Shown here one piece after another: positions 37,220 to 46,807 of a stretch of DNA of 64,000 nt. The stretch lies in contig NZ_LMMA01000002.1 in NCBI RefSeq assembly GCF_001422725.1, forward strand, positions 62,001 through 126,000, given 5' to 3'. The notes under the pieces are model-generated. The model saw only the letters and a list, made by a program, of their open reading frames with translations, was not told the origin of the DNA and made no database searches. This DNA comes from Flavobacterium sp. Leaf82 (GTDB taxonomy: Bacteria > Bacteroidota > Bacteroidia > Flavobacteriales > Flavobacteriaceae). Within the stretch, counting starts at the first letter, position 1. Every line of letters starts with the position of its first letter. The position numbers were made by a program, and so were the translations under genes.

Positions 37220-38650
37220 ATGTTATTAAAAAAATTACAGTTAAAAACAATTGATTTCAAGTTAGTGTTGACAATGTGTTTTTTATTTTTTTTCACCTCA
37301 ATTATCTCAGCTCAGGAAATTATTAAAGATACTGTGATTCAAAAGCCAGTTGCGATTCCTTCTGGTCAAAAGCAAAAAATTGATGGTATTATTGCCACCG
37401 TTGGAGATTATATTGTTTTAGATTCAGACATTGATAAAGGATATTTAGAGATTTCTGCACAGGGAGGTTCTGTAAAAGATATTACAAGATGCCAAATGCT
37501 TGGTAAACTTTTAGAAGATAAACTTTATGCGCATCAGGCAATTCAGGATAGTATTGTGGTTAGTGATGCCGAAGTAAGAAGTATGATGGATGAAAGATTG
37601 AATTATATGGTTCAACAAGTTGGAGATATCAATAAGGTTGTTGCATATTATAAAAAGAATTCAGTAGAGGAGTTTAAAACGTATTTTGCAGATATATTAA
37701 AAGAACAAAAATTGGCGTCAGAAATGACAAAGAAAATTGTTGATGCCGTAGAGATTACACCAGAAGAAGTTCGTAATTTCTTTAAGAAAATACCAAAAGA
37801 CGAATTACCAACTTTTGGAGCAGAAATGGAAGTAGCACAAATTGTGGTAGAACCTAAAGTTTCAAAGGAAGATGAACAAAAGGTAATTGACAGATTAAAT
37901 GCTATTAGAAAAGATGTTCTTGAAGGGTCTAGTTTTGCTACAAAAGCAGTTTTATATTCTCAGGATCCGGGATCTTCGCCAAATGGAGGTTTTTATAAAA
38001 TGACAAGAAAAACGCCTTTCGTAAAAGAATTTAAAGATGTTGCTTTTAGTTTGGGTGAAGGTGAGGTTTCAGAACCTTTTAAAACGACATTTGGATACCA
38101 TATTATTATGGTAGATAAAATAAAAGGTCAGGAAGTAGAGTTGCGTCATATTTTGATTGCACCAACTGTTTCTGAGACAGCCTTGAAAGATGCAAAAGAC
38201 AGAATTACAAATATCAGAAATAAAATAGAAAACAAAGAAATTACCTTTGCTGAAGCTGCAAGAACAGAATCTGATGAAAAAGAAACCAGAGCAAACGGAG
38301 GAACTTTAGTAAATCCAAATACTCAGGATACACGTTTTGAGTTGACCAAAATGGATCCAACTTTATACAGCCAGGTTTCTAATTTAAAAGATAATGAAAT
38401 TTCTCAACCGCTTTTAAATACAGATGATAAAGGAAAAAAAACGTATAAATTAATCACTGTTACCAATAGAATTGATGCACATACTGCTGATTATGCTAAA
38501 GATTATACTAAAATTAAAGAATTAGCATTAAAAGAAAAGCAAATTACAACAATTTCGAAATGGTTTGATACAAAAATAAAAGATACTTATATTAAAATTA
38601 TTGGAGAATATAGAGATTGTAATTTTGTATACAATTGGTTAAAAAAATAA
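37220..38650 (+). CDS. SurA-like periplasmic peptidyl-prolyl isomerase/chaperone
   Basis: A 476-residue exported chaperone with two parvulin domains. A signal peptide ends near residue 32 ('FFTSIISAQ'). Residues about 50-180 form the SurA N-terminal chaperone module ('IDGIIATVGDYIVLDSDIDK' is the conserved start). Parvulin domain 1 spans about 204-302 ('SQDPGSSPNGGFYKMTRKT', 'PFKTTFGYHIIMVDKI') and domain 2 about 307-418 ('VELRHILIAP'). SurA-type proteins escort outer-membrane beta barrels, of which this window encodes at least two. A terminator follows, so the MoxR gene is a separate unit or a read-through partner. Confidence 0.9.
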   Translation: MLLKKLQLKTIDFKLVLTMCFLFFFTSIISAQEIIKDTVIQKPVAIPSGQKQKIDGIIATVGDYIVLDSDIDKGYLEISAQGGSVKDITRCQMLGKLLEDKLYAHQAIQDSIVVSDAEVRSMMDERLNYMVQQVGDINKVVAYYKKNSVEEFKTYFADILKEQKLASEMTKKIVDAVEITPEEVRNFFKKIPKDELPTFGAEMEVAQIVVEPKVSKEDEQKVIDRLNAIRKDVLEGSSFATKAVLYSQDPGSSPNGGFYKMTRKTPFVKEFKDVAFSLGEGEVSEPFKTTFGYHIIMVDKIKGQEVELRHILIAPTVSETALKDAKDRITNIRNKIENKEITFAEAARTESDEKETRANGGTLVNPNTQDTRFELTKMDPTLYSQVSNLKDNEISQPLLNTDDKGKKTYKLITVTNRIDAHTADYAKDYTKIKELALKEKQITTISKWFDTKIKDTYIKIIGEYRDCNFVYNWLKK

Positions 38651-38667
38651 TTTTTATTAAATAAATA

Positions 38668-38707
38668 AAAAGAGTTAGTTTTATGAATTCATAGAACTAA
38701 CTCTTTT
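38668..38707. terminator. Terminator after the SurA-like gene
   Basis: AAAAGAGTTAGTT (38668-38680) pairs perfectly with AACTAACTCTTTT (38695-38707), T run included. Confidence 0.88.
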
Positions 38708-38728
38708 CAATTTAAAAAACATATCTAA

Positions 38729-39682
38729 ATGTCTGACGTAGCAGAAATTCATAAATTAGTTCAAAAAAGAAATGAATTAAAAACCGAAATAGCAAAAATC
38801 ATTGTAGGCCAGGACGAAGTTGTAGATCAAATTTTACTTTGTATATTTTCCGGAGGACACGCTTTATTAATTGGTGTTCCGGGATTGGCAAAAACCTTAA
38901 TGATAAACACTTTGGCACAAGCTTTAGGTTTAGATTTTAAAAGAATTCAGTTTACACCGGATTTAATGCCATCTGATATTTTAGGAAGTGAAATTCTCGA
39001 TGAAAACAGACATTTTAAATTCATCAAAGGTCCAATTTTTTCGAATATTGTTTTAGCAGATGAGATAAACAGAACACCGCCAAAAACGCAGGCAGCTTTA
39101 CTTGAAGCGATGCAGGAACGTTCAGTTACTATTGCCGGGCAAAATTATAAATTAGATTTGCCTTATTTTGTATTGGCGACCCAAAACCCAATTGAGCAAG
39201 AAGGAACTTACCCGTTGCCAGAAGCGCAATTAGACCGTTTTATGTTTGCTATAAAACTGGAATATCCAACTTTTGAAGAAGAAGTTCAGGTAGTTAAACG
39301 TACTACATCTGATGTTAAAACTATAATTAATCCGTTGTTTACCGCACAGGAAATTATCGATTTTCAGCATTTGATTCGTAGGATTCCCGTGGCTGATAAT
39401 GTGATTGAATATGCAGTAACTTTAGTAAGTAAAACGCGTCCGGATAATACATTATCGAATGATTTTGTAAAGAATTATTTAGATTGGGGAGCAGGACCAA
39501 GAGCATCACAAAATTTAATTTTGGCTGCAAAAGCGCATGCCGCTTTTAATGGTAAATTTTCACCGGATATTGAAGATGTAAAAGCAGTTGCAACCGGAAT
39601 ATTACGACACAGAATTATTAAAAATTATAAAGCAGATGCTGAAGGAATCACAGAAGAGATTATTATACAAAAGCTGATGTAA
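38729..39682 (+). CDS. MoxR-family AAA+ ATPase
   Basis: A 317-residue AAA+ chaperone-like ATPase. Walker A 'GVPGLAKT' (49-56), Walker B 'IVLADEIN' (D111, E112), sensor region 'ATQNPIEQEGTYPLPEAQLD' and the C-terminal lid ('WGAGPRASQNLILAAKAHA') match the MoxR group. MoxR proteins usually activate a partner with a VWA or DUF58 domain encoded next door. Here no such partner follows: a terminator and convergent genes come next. The 46-bp spacing after surA, with a terminator between, leaves its partner unknown. Confidence 0.93.
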   Translation: MSDVAEIHKLVQKRNELKTEIAKIIVGQDEVVDQILLCIFSGGHALLIGVPGLAKTLMINTLAQALGLDFKRIQFTPDLMPSDILGSEILDENRHFKFIKGPIFSNIVLADEINRTPPKTQAALLEAMQERSVTIAGQNYKLDLPYFVLATQNPIEQEGTYPLPEAQLDRFMFAIKLEYPTFEEEVQVVKRTTSDVKTIINPLFTAQEIIDFQHLIRRIPVADNVIEYAVTLVSKTRPDNTLSNDFVKNYLDWGAGPRASQNLILAAKAHAAFNGKFSPDIEDVKAVATGILRHRIIKNYKADAEGITEEIIIQKLM

Positions 39683-39694
39683 ATAAAATAAATC

Positions 39695-39729
39695 AAAAAA
39701 GCCTGATACAAATAGTATCAGGCTTTTTT
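39695..39729. terminator. Bidirectional terminator between the MoxR gene and xrtN
   Basis: AAAAAAGCCTGATAC (39695-39709) pairs perfectly with GTATCAGGCTTTTTT (39715-39729). The right arm touches the xrtN stop codon. Confidence 0.92.
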
Positions 39730-40970
39730 TATATCAATTTTGTGCTGCTGGTTTCATTTATTAATCGAACAGATTTGTTTTGAAAAAGTTTGATTAAAAG
39801 TACTTCTACAAGAGACGTGTATTTTTTACCCTCGCATTCGTACCACCAATATGAATAATATTGGGTATTATTTTTCTCCATTTTTACCTGCCATATTTTT
39901 TCATTGTCCGAAGAAATGATTTTTGATTCTATAATTTTATAGCCAGTCCCTGTCCAGCAAATTAAAGGATTATGAGATGGAGTTTTAATGTAAGTAAGCT
40001 TTTCAGGAGTAGCGATTTTAAAAACTTCATTATTAATCCAGACTCCTTTTTTTATATTGTAAGTAGGATTTAGGTTTTCGAGTAAATCATGTTTTATTTC
40101 TCGTTTAATTTCTAAACTCGTAGCGAATACAATTAAACTCCCAGCTATAATTGGCAACAAAACAAAATTAGGAGAAGTTGTATTTACTTTCTCTTCATTT
40201 TTTGGTTTAAAAAAACGAATCAAAAAGAGCATGGGCATAACTTGATAAAATGCAAAGCAGAGTAATCCAATCGTATAATGAAGCGTATTCTCCTGAGTAC
40301 AATCTAATAGAATCAGTGTTATGATCCTGAAATAATTCGAAATAATGTTTAACGCAATAATAATACAGCAAAACAGGAATATTTGTTTAATACTAAAAAG
40401 CTTTTGTTGTTTACGTTCTTCTATAGTTAATAAAAAAGCACCAACAAGTAATCCGGTTTTAAACATAGATAATCCCATACAAGCAGTGTCGATGGTAATT
40501 TTTGCATTATTGATATAAAAATTCACACCTTCAATTTTAGTAATTGGAAGAAAGTTTTTTAAAGTTAAATAGACACCATTACAAAGTGTTTGTTTAATTT
40601 CTACAGTCAAATAATCGAAAAATGTATTAAAAATCGAAGAAAATAAAAAGATGCAGATAAAGGCAATGAATGAAAATTTTCTAGTAATACTATAATATAA
40701 GAAACAGACGAATAACGCTAAAGCTAGAAAATGCAAAGATTTGGTATGCAAACGATAGCTTATAAATTCTAATAGAAATATGAATCCTAAAAGAGGATAG
40801 TTCATATTAAATGAAGTTTTTCTGCCGCCAATAAGAAACAAAAGGATCGAAAAGACAATCCCGAAAAGATTGCTATCAAGACCAGACAGAACTATATTGG
40901 AGTTTAAGACCAATAAGCAAATCAAAATCAGGATAGCAATTGCATTTTTATATTGAAATATAAGCTTCAT
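39729..40970 (-). CDS. xrtN: Exosortase N
   Basis: A 413-residue membrane cysteine protease/transpeptidase of the exosortase family. About eight transmembrane helices fill residues 10-285. The exosortase catalytic triad is visible: C164 in 'ITIDTACMGLSMFKTGLL', R215 in 'IISNYFRIITLILL' and H231 in 'LHYTIGLLCF'. Residues about 286-413 form a soluble extracytoplasmic tail ('CWTGTGYKII', 'YYSYWWYECEGKKY') that resembles EpsI-type exosortase-associated domains. Exosortases process proteins with a C-terminal PEP-CTERM-like signal; the only such protein here is the upstream VIT-domain protein, whose stop codon overlaps this start codon by one base (TAATG). The pairing defines the XrtN group. Confidence 0.9.
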   Translation of the reverse strand: MKLIFQYKNAIAILILICLLVLNSNIVLSGLDSNLFGIVFSILLFLIGGRKTSFNMNYPLLGFIFLLEFISYRLHTKSLHFLALALFVCFLYYSITRKFSFIAFICIFLFSSIFNTFFDYLTVEIKQTLCNGVYLTLKNFLPITKIEGVNFYINNAKITIDTACMGLSMFKTGLLVGAFLLTIEERKQQKLFSIKQIFLFCCIIIALNIISNYFRIITLILLDCTQENTLHYTIGLLCFAFYQVMPMLFLIRFFKPKNEEKVNTTSPNFVLLPIIAGSLIVFATSLEIKREIKHDLLENLNPTYNIKKGVWINNEVFKIATPEKLTYIKTPSHNPLICWTGTGYKIIESKIISSDNEKIWQVKMEKNNTQYYSYWWYECEGKKYTSLVEVLLIKLFQNKSVRLINETSSTKLI

Positions 40971-43462
40971 TAAATAGTTTGCTTTTTATGTTTTCTGTAA
41001 TAAAAGAAAAGTATCGTAGATCCCAGGATAATTAGCAGCCATTCATGTGGCTCAGGAACAGCTCCGTCATTATTGATAGAAGCATTTCCTAAAGTATCAA
41101 CGTTTTTCTCTATTCCGTTATTTTTATAATCTGCGTCAGTTTCAAGAACAATCAGCGAGGATATTGGTGTTACAATATTAGCGTCTTTTGCGAGATCTAC
41201 GTATTGGTTTTGTACCAAAGAATCATTCTGAATTTTAACCTGTTCGTCTAATACTTTTCCAAAAGCATACATTCTGTAAATATGATTTGGCCCTTTACTT
41301 TTTACTGTATCCGTTTGCGGACTTTCTGTAATAGCCATATTTGCAGGTTCAATATTTACCGTATTTGTCTCTGTTTTAAATACAACAAACTGATTTTTAT
41401 TAATGAGTTCCAGACTATTTTTTAAACTAGTCTGATAGTAATCAACATATTTTTGCTCTTTTATGGTTTGCCAAAACGGATTGATGTCAGAAGAGATATT
41501 AATTACTTTTAAATTTCTGTCCTTTGTTCCCGTTCTTATTTTCTTTAAATAATTAGAATCTTCAAGTTCTTCAAAATTGGCAGAGAATGTTCCGGATTTT
41601 GTAATAATTAAACTGTTTTGAGTTATTTCATAAAGAGGTAGTAAGGAATAATGGAGATCTTCAAATTCTAATTCGATAGCTTTAAAGTTGTCTTTGTTAA
41701 TCTCTTTCTTTTTCCCGTTTATAATAACAAACAAATTCTTCTTGTTTAATTCTACAAAAGATTCTATTTGTTTCGTAGTCCAGCTGCTATTTAAGTCTAA
41801 TATAATTTCTGAAGGCTTAAACGGAATAGTCATTTTCTGAATATCCTTAACTTCATAAATTTTATTTTTCCATGCAAATAAATTGGACACTTTCGTTAAT
41901 GGCATATATGCTTCCCAATCATCTAATCCTTTCGATTGATTGATGTAATATCCCTTATTTAATTCAAAATCTTTACTAGTTTCAATTTTTGTATTTCCTA
42001 CAGTTTGAATTCTTGATGTCGTTTCAGCATTAGAAATGTTCGGACCTTTTATAGAAAGACTTTGGTATTTCATTTGATTGTCTTCTACTTTTAGCGGAGT
42101 TGTAAAACCGCATTTGAAAGTACGTGGCGTGTTGTAATTAATTGGAAAAACCCTAACAACGACTTTATTTCCTTCTTTCCATTGCATTAGAGACGGATCG
42201 CGACTTTCTACACCAACAATTTGATTGTACGCAGCTTTAGCTTTTTCTTTTGTAGTCAAAACTCCTTTTCGTTCAATTCCGTTTACCCATAAGGATAACG
42301 ATGTTGCAACGGAACCTTCCGGTAATTGAAAAGAATAAATAGCTTCACGATCCCTCCAGGAATCTTTTTCGCAAGCAATATTCATTGTAATTTCAGTGTA
42401 AGCCAAACGTGCTTCCGGATAAATTTTCACATCTTCTTTAATGCTTTTGGTAAATAAATCTTTGCCACTCCACAATTGCTCTTCAGTTTCTAATCGTTTG
42501 TCAAAGTTTGATTTTAGAATGTTTATTTTATCATCATTGTACAAATTAAGGTCTTTGCAAAACAAATAAGCAATAGATATAAATGGGTTATGAATTTTGC
42601 GCTCATTATATTGTTTACTGCCAAAGGAATCAAAACCTCTAAAATCAAATATATCGTGAAGCGGAATATATACAATGTCTTTTTTTAGCAGAATTTCATT
42701 GAAGAAATTGGGTTTTAAATTCTGTGAAATCGAGATATAATAAGGTAGTTCATTGTTTTGATCAAATGAATTTATTCTGGCAAATTGGGTTATTTTTCTG
42801 CTTTCAATATTTAATCCTATAGTAAAGACCGTTAGGCTAATTAATACAACTAAAATACCTCCGCTAAAAGAGACAGCATAATTTTTATACCTGGAAAGAT
42901 ATCGAAGAATTGTACAGGTATGAATGATAACAACAATTGCCGGAACTAAGCCATAAAAACCTAATCCTAAGGCTAAAATTCCGAAGAAAGAGAATGGCAT
43001 AATTGGTATAAGATATATTGCAAAATATAAGATGAGTAAAAATGATATACCGTTGATGAAAAAGGCAATAGAAGTATTTTTGCTTTCGTCTGAATTGCTG
43101 TAGATGAAAAAATTAGAGAGACAAAAAGCCAGAGTTGCAAAGTAGACCCATATTGGAAGGTCATGAAAAACAGGAATAAAAATATTTAAAGAAAAACAGC
43201 CAATAAACCAGTTCAGAATCAAGAAAGGGATGAGGTGAATATAATTTTCTTTGTTTCTAAAAAGTATAAAAGAAAGAACGACTCCGTATATAAATTCGAA
43301 TATGAGACTAAAGAAAGCGATTCCTTGATAGTCATTAAATTCAGATTCTTTACAAAGAAGAGCGCCAATTAAAAACAGACTGCTAAACAGTGTTACGATT
43401 AAACTAATTGCTACTCCAGGTTTTTGAGTATAATATTCTAAAATGTCTGATTTGTGTTTCAT
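40970..43462 (-). CDS. XrtN-system VIT domain protein with PEP-CTERM-like sorting tail
   Basis: An 830-residue membrane protein and predicted sole substrate of exosortase N. The N-terminal 230 residues contain about seven hydrophobic helices. A VIT (vault/inter-alpha-trypsin) domain lies around 335-460: 'LAYTEITMNIACEKDSWRDR', 'EAIYSFQLPEGSVATSLSLW', 'KAKAAYNQIVGVESRDPSLM', 'RVFPINYNTPRTFKCGFTTP'. The C-terminus is a sorting signal: PEP at 803-805 ('VPEPHEWLL'), a hydrophobic stretch to about 822 and the basic tail 'RKHKKQ'. No VWA domain with a clear MIDAS follows the VIT domain. The first gene of a two-gene unit coupled to xrtN, with a good promoter at 43494-43521. The biological role is unknown. 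Confidence 0.88.
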   Translation of the reverse strand: MKHKSDILEYYTQKPGVAISLIVTLFSSLFLIGALLCKESEFNDYQGIAFFSLIFEFIYGVVLSFILFRNKENYIHLIPFLILNWFIGCFSLNIFIPVFHDLPIWVYFATLAFCLSNFFIYSNSDESKNTSIAFFINGISFLLILYFAIYLIPIMPFSFFGILALGLGFYGLVPAIVVIIHTCTILRYLSRYKNYAVSFSGGILVVLISLTVFTIGLNIESRKITQFARINSFDQNNELPYYISISQNLKPNFFNEILLKKDIVYIPLHDIFDFRGFDSFGSKQYNERKIHNPFISIAYLFCKDLNLYNDDKINILKSNFDKRLETEEQLWSGKDLFTKSIKEDVKIYPEARLAYTEITMNIACEKDSWRDREAIYSFQLPEGSVATSLSLWVNGIERKGVLTTKEKAKAAYNQIVGVESRDPSLMQWKEGNKVVVRVFPINYNTPRTFKCGFTTPLKVEDNQMKYQSLSIKGPNISNAETTSRIQTVGNTKIETSKDFELNKGYYINQSKGLDDWEAYMPLTKVSNLFAWKNKIYEVKDIQKMTIPFKPSEIILDLNSSWTTKQIESFVELNKKNLFVIINGKKKEINKDNFKAIELEFEDLHYSLLPLYEITQNSLIITKSGTFSANFEELEDSNYLKKIRTGTKDRNLKVINISSDINPFWQTIKEQKYVDYYQTSLKNSLELINKNQFVVFKTETNTVNIEPANMAITESPQTDTVKSKGPNHIYRMYAFGKVLDEQVKIQNDSLVQNQYVDLAKDANIVTPISSLIVLETDADYKNNGIEKNVDTLGNASINNDGAVPEPHEWLLIILGSTILFFYYRKHKKQTI

Positions 43463-43493
43463 AGTTGTATTTTTTTAAAAGTACTTTGAGTTG

Positions 43494-43521
43494 CAAAGTT
43501 ATAAAAGAATTTGAATTACAA
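43494..43521 (-). promoter_or_regulatory. Promoter of the VIT-xrtN operon
   Basis: On the minus strand, TTG (43519-43521), a 17-bp gap and TAACTTTG (43494-43501), an exact TAnnTTTG match, lie about 30 bp before the start codon. Confidence 0.6.
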
Positions 43522-43859
43522 GTTTTTTTATTTCATTTTTTTTGAACTGGAAGAAAATGGATATTGAAGAATTGGTTTCTCAAAAATTAAGAAGAAAAAG
43601 AGGTTTTAAAGCGTAACTATATCGTTATAATTGCTTATTTAGAAACATTCTTCGTTAAAACAGGGGTAAAATCTGACTTCATTTGTAACAGCAAATTCCG
43701 ACTTTGTTAAAGAATAGATTTTAAAATATCAATTATTTATTTTTTTTATTCAAAATTGATATTTTGACAAAAACAAGCAGTGAAAATCGTTTTTTAGCAA
43801 TAATAATTTTTGAAAAGGCGACTTCTATTATATTTTTTTTAATTGTCGGCTTTAATACC

Positions 43860-43867
43860 TAAATTTG
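43860..43867 (+). promoter_or_regulatory. -7 promoter element of acnB
   Basis: TAAATTTG is an exact TAnnTTTG match 39 bp before the acnB ATG at 43907. It overlaps the alternative start of the open frame at 43865, which is therefore unlikely. The remaining gap 43463-43859 is AT-rich without a recognisable gene. Confidence 0.6.
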
Positions 43868-43906
43868 CGTACAAAAAAAATAAAATACCTAGAAAAGACT
43901 TTTATT

Positions 43907-46678
43907 ATGAATATTTATCAGGATTACATCCAAGAGATTGAAGAACGAAAAGGTCAAGGGCTTAACCCGAAACCAATTGATGGAGCTGAATTATTAAGCG
44001 AAATCATTGAACAAATTAAAGATGTGAATAACGAGTACAGAGAAGATTCTCTTCACTTTTTTATTTATAATGTTGTACCGGGAACCACTAGTGCCGCTGG
44101 TGTGAAATCTCAATTTTTAAAGGAAATTATTCTCGGTGAATACGAAGTAAAAGAAATAACTCCTGCATTTGCGTTTGAGTTATTATCGCACATGAAAGGT
44201 GGATCTTCGATTCGAGTGCTTTTAGATTTGGCACTTGGAGATCATACTTCTATTGCAAAAGAAGCTGCAGAGGTTCTTAAGTCGCAAGTTTACCTTTATG
44301 AGGCAGACACAGATCGTCTAAAAGAAGCATTTAAAAATGGTAATCCAATTGCTATAGAAATTATTAAAAGTTACGCTCAGGCAGAGTTTTTTACAAAACT
44401 GCCAGAAGTAGTTGAAGAAATTAAAGTAGTTACTTATATCGCTGGTGAAGGAGACATTTCTACAGATTTGCTTTCTCCGGGTAACCAGGCGCACTCACGT
44501 TCTGACCGTGAACTTCATGGTAAATGTATGATTACTCCTCAGGCACAAGAGGAAATCAAAGCATTGCAGGCAAAACATCCTGACGCAAGCGTTATGTTGA
44601 TTGCTGAAAAAGGTACAATGGGTGTAGGTTCATCCAGAATGTCAGGAGTAAATAACGTAGCACTTTGGACAGGGAAACAAGCAAGTCCATATGTTCCGTT
44701 TATTAATATTGCTCCAATCGTTGCGGGAACAAACGGAATTTCTCCAATCTTCCTGACAACTGTTGATGTTACAGGTGGTATTGGTTTAGACCTTAAAAAC
44801 TGGGTTAAAAAACTTGACGCAGAAGGAAATATCATTCGTAATGAAAATAACGAACCAATTCTTGAAGAAGCATATTCTGTTGCTACAGGTACTGTATTAA
44901 CTATTAATACAAAAACTAAGAAACTTTATAATGGCGACGAAGAATTAATTGACATTTCTAAGGCATTTACGCCTCAAAAAATGGAATTTATAAAAGCTGG
45001 AGGATCATATGCAATTGTATTTGGTAAAAAGCTTCAGACATTAGCAGCTAAAATTTTAGATATCGAAGCTCCTCTTGTATTTGCTCCGTCAAAAGAAATT
45101 TCTGTTGAAGGACAAGGACTTACAGCAGTAGAAAAAATCTTTAACAGAAACGCTGTTGGTATATCTCCGGGTAAAGTTTTACACGCAGGTTCAGATGTTC
45201 GTGTAGAAGTAAATATTGTAGGTTCTCAGGATACGACTGGTCTTATGACTGCTCAGGAATTAGAATCTATGGCAGCTACGGTAATTTCGCCAATTGTTGA
45301 TGGTGCATACCAATCAGGATGTCACACAGCATCAGTATGGGATAAAAAAGCTCAGGCAAATATTCCAAAGTTGATGAAATTCATGAACGATTTCGGTTTA
45401 ATTACTGCACGTGACCCTAAAGGAGTTTACCACGCAATGACCGATGTAATCCATAAAGTGCTTAATGACATTACTATTGACGAGTGGGCGATCATTATTG
45501 GTGGTGACTCTCATACAAGAATGTCAAAAGGTGTTGCTTTTGGTGCTGACTCAGGAACAGTTGCCCTTGCACTTGCTACAGGAGAGGCTTCAATGCCAAT
45601 TCCTGAATCTGTAAAAGTAACGTTCAAAGGGGAGATGAAAGGCTACATGGATTTCCGTGATGTAGTTCACTCAACACAAGCTCAAATGCTTAAGAAATTT
45701 GGTGGTGAAAATGTTTTCCAAGGCAGAATTATTGAGGTTCATCTTGGAACTCTTACTGCTGATCAGGCTTTTACATTTACAGACTGGACTGCAGAGATGA
45801 AAGCAAAAGCTTCTATCTGTATTTCTGAAGATGATACTTTAATTGAATCTCTTGAGATTGCAAAAAGCAGAATCCAGATCATGATCGATAAAGGAATGGA
45901 CAATGAAAAACAAGTTCTTCAGGGATTGATCAATAAAGCAGATAAGAGAATCACAGAAATTAAATCAGCTGAAAAACCAGCCCTTACTCCAGATGCAAAT
46001 GCAAAGTATTATGCTGAAGTTGTTGTAGATCTTGACCAAATTATCGAGCCTATGATTGCTGATCCGGATGTAAATAACGTTGATGTTTCTAAGAGATATA
46101 CACACGATACCATCAGACCTCTTTCTTTCTACGGAGGAGAGAAAAAAGTAGATCTTGGATTTATTGGTTCTTGTATGGTTCATAAAGGAGATATGAAGAT
46201 TTTAGCTCAAATGCTTAAAAATATTGAAGATCAACACGGTGAGGTTGTGTTCAAAGCGCCACTTGTAGTAGCGCCGCCTACCTATAATATCGTAGATGAA
46301 CTTAAAGCCGAAGGGGATTGGGAAGTTCTGCAAAAATACTCAGGTTTCGAATTCAATGATAATGCACCTAAAGGAGCAGCACGTACTGAATATGAAAATA
46401 TGTTGTATTTAGAGCGTCCGGGATGTAACCTTTGTATGGGTAATCAGGAAAAAGCAGCAAAAGGAGATACTGTAATGGCAACTTCAACACGTCTTTTCCA
46501 GGGAAGAGTAGTAGAAGATACTGAAGGTAAAAAAGGAGAGTCATTACTTTCTTCTACACCGGTAGTAGTTTTGTCTACAATTTTGGGTAGAACCCCTACA
46601 CTTGCTGAATATACAGCTGCAGTAGATGGTATTACTCTAACTAGATTTGCACCTTCTCATAAACTGTTGGTAATGTAA
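43907..46678 (+). CDS. acnB: Aconitate hydratase B
   Basis: A 923-residue aconitase of the AcnB type (HEAT-like N-terminal domain first), converting citrate to isocitrate in the TCA cycle and often also acting on 2-methylisocitrate. Domain order: HEAT-like (1-160), swivel region with 'IAEKGTMGVGSSRMSGVNNV', then the Fe-S core with 'IIGGDSHTRMSKGVAFGADS', 'FIGSCMVHKGDM' and the cluster ligands in 'LERPGCNLCMGNQEKAAKGD'. The frame opens at 43865, but the family starts with MNIYQDYIQEI at 43907. It is slightly longer than the E. coli enzyme. A terminator separates it from acnA. Confidence 0.95.
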   Translation: MNIYQDYIQEIEERKGQGLNPKPIDGAELLSEIIEQIKDVNNEYREDSLHFFIYNVVPGTTSAAGVKSQFLKEIILGEYEVKEITPAFAFELLSHMKGGSSIRVLLDLALGDHTSIAKEAAEVLKSQVYLYEADTDRLKEAFKNGNPIAIEIIKSYAQAEFFTKLPEVVEEIKVVTYIAGEGDISTDLLSPGNQAHSRSDRELHGKCMITPQAQEEIKALQAKHPDASVMLIAEKGTMGVGSSRMSGVNNVALWTGKQASPYVPFINIAPIVAGTNGISPIFLTTVDVTGGIGLDLKNWVKKLDAEGNIIRNENNEPILEEAYSVATGTVLTINTKTKKLYNGDEELIDISKAFTPQKMEFIKAGGSYAIVFGKKLQTLAAKILDIEAPLVFAPSKEISVEGQGLTAVEKIFNRNAVGISPGKVLHAGSDVRVEVNIVGSQDTTGLMTAQELESMAATVISPIVDGAYQSGCHTASVWDKKAQANIPKLMKFMNDFGLITARDPKGVYHAMTDVIHKVLNDITIDEWAIIIGGDSHTRMSKGVAFGADSGTVALALATGEASMPIPESVKVTFKGEMKGYMDFRDVVHSTQAQMLKKFGGENVFQGRIIEVHLGTLTADQAFTFTDWTAEMKAKASICISEDDTLIESLEIAKSRIQIMIDKGMDNEKQVLQGLINKADKRITEIKSAEKPALTPDANAKYYAEVVVDLDQIIEPMIADPDVNNVDVSKRYTHDTIRPLSFYGGEKKVDLGFIGSCMVHKGDMKILAQMLKNIEDQHGEVVFKAPLVVAPPTYNIVDELKAEGDWEVLQKYSGFEFNDNAPKGAARTEYENMLYLERPGCNLCMGNQEKAAKGDTVMATSTRLFQGRVVEDTEGKKGESLLSSTPVVVLSTILGRTPTLAEYTAAVDGITLTRFAPSHKLLVM

Positions 46679-46706
46679 TTTACGATTAGTTATAATCATT
46701 ATATAT

Positions 46707-46739
46707 AAAAAGCCTGAGTCGATAAACTCAGGCTTTTTC
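46707..46739. terminator. Terminator between acnB and acnA
   Basis: AAAAAGCCTGAGT (46707-46719) pairs perfectly with ACTCAGGCTTTTT (46726-46738). Confidence 0.9.
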
Positions 46740-46807
46740 TTTTCTGGCTACTCTATTTTTCGTAACTTGTCATGTTCAAAATAAAAAAAACAAAAACAAT
46801 TATACTT

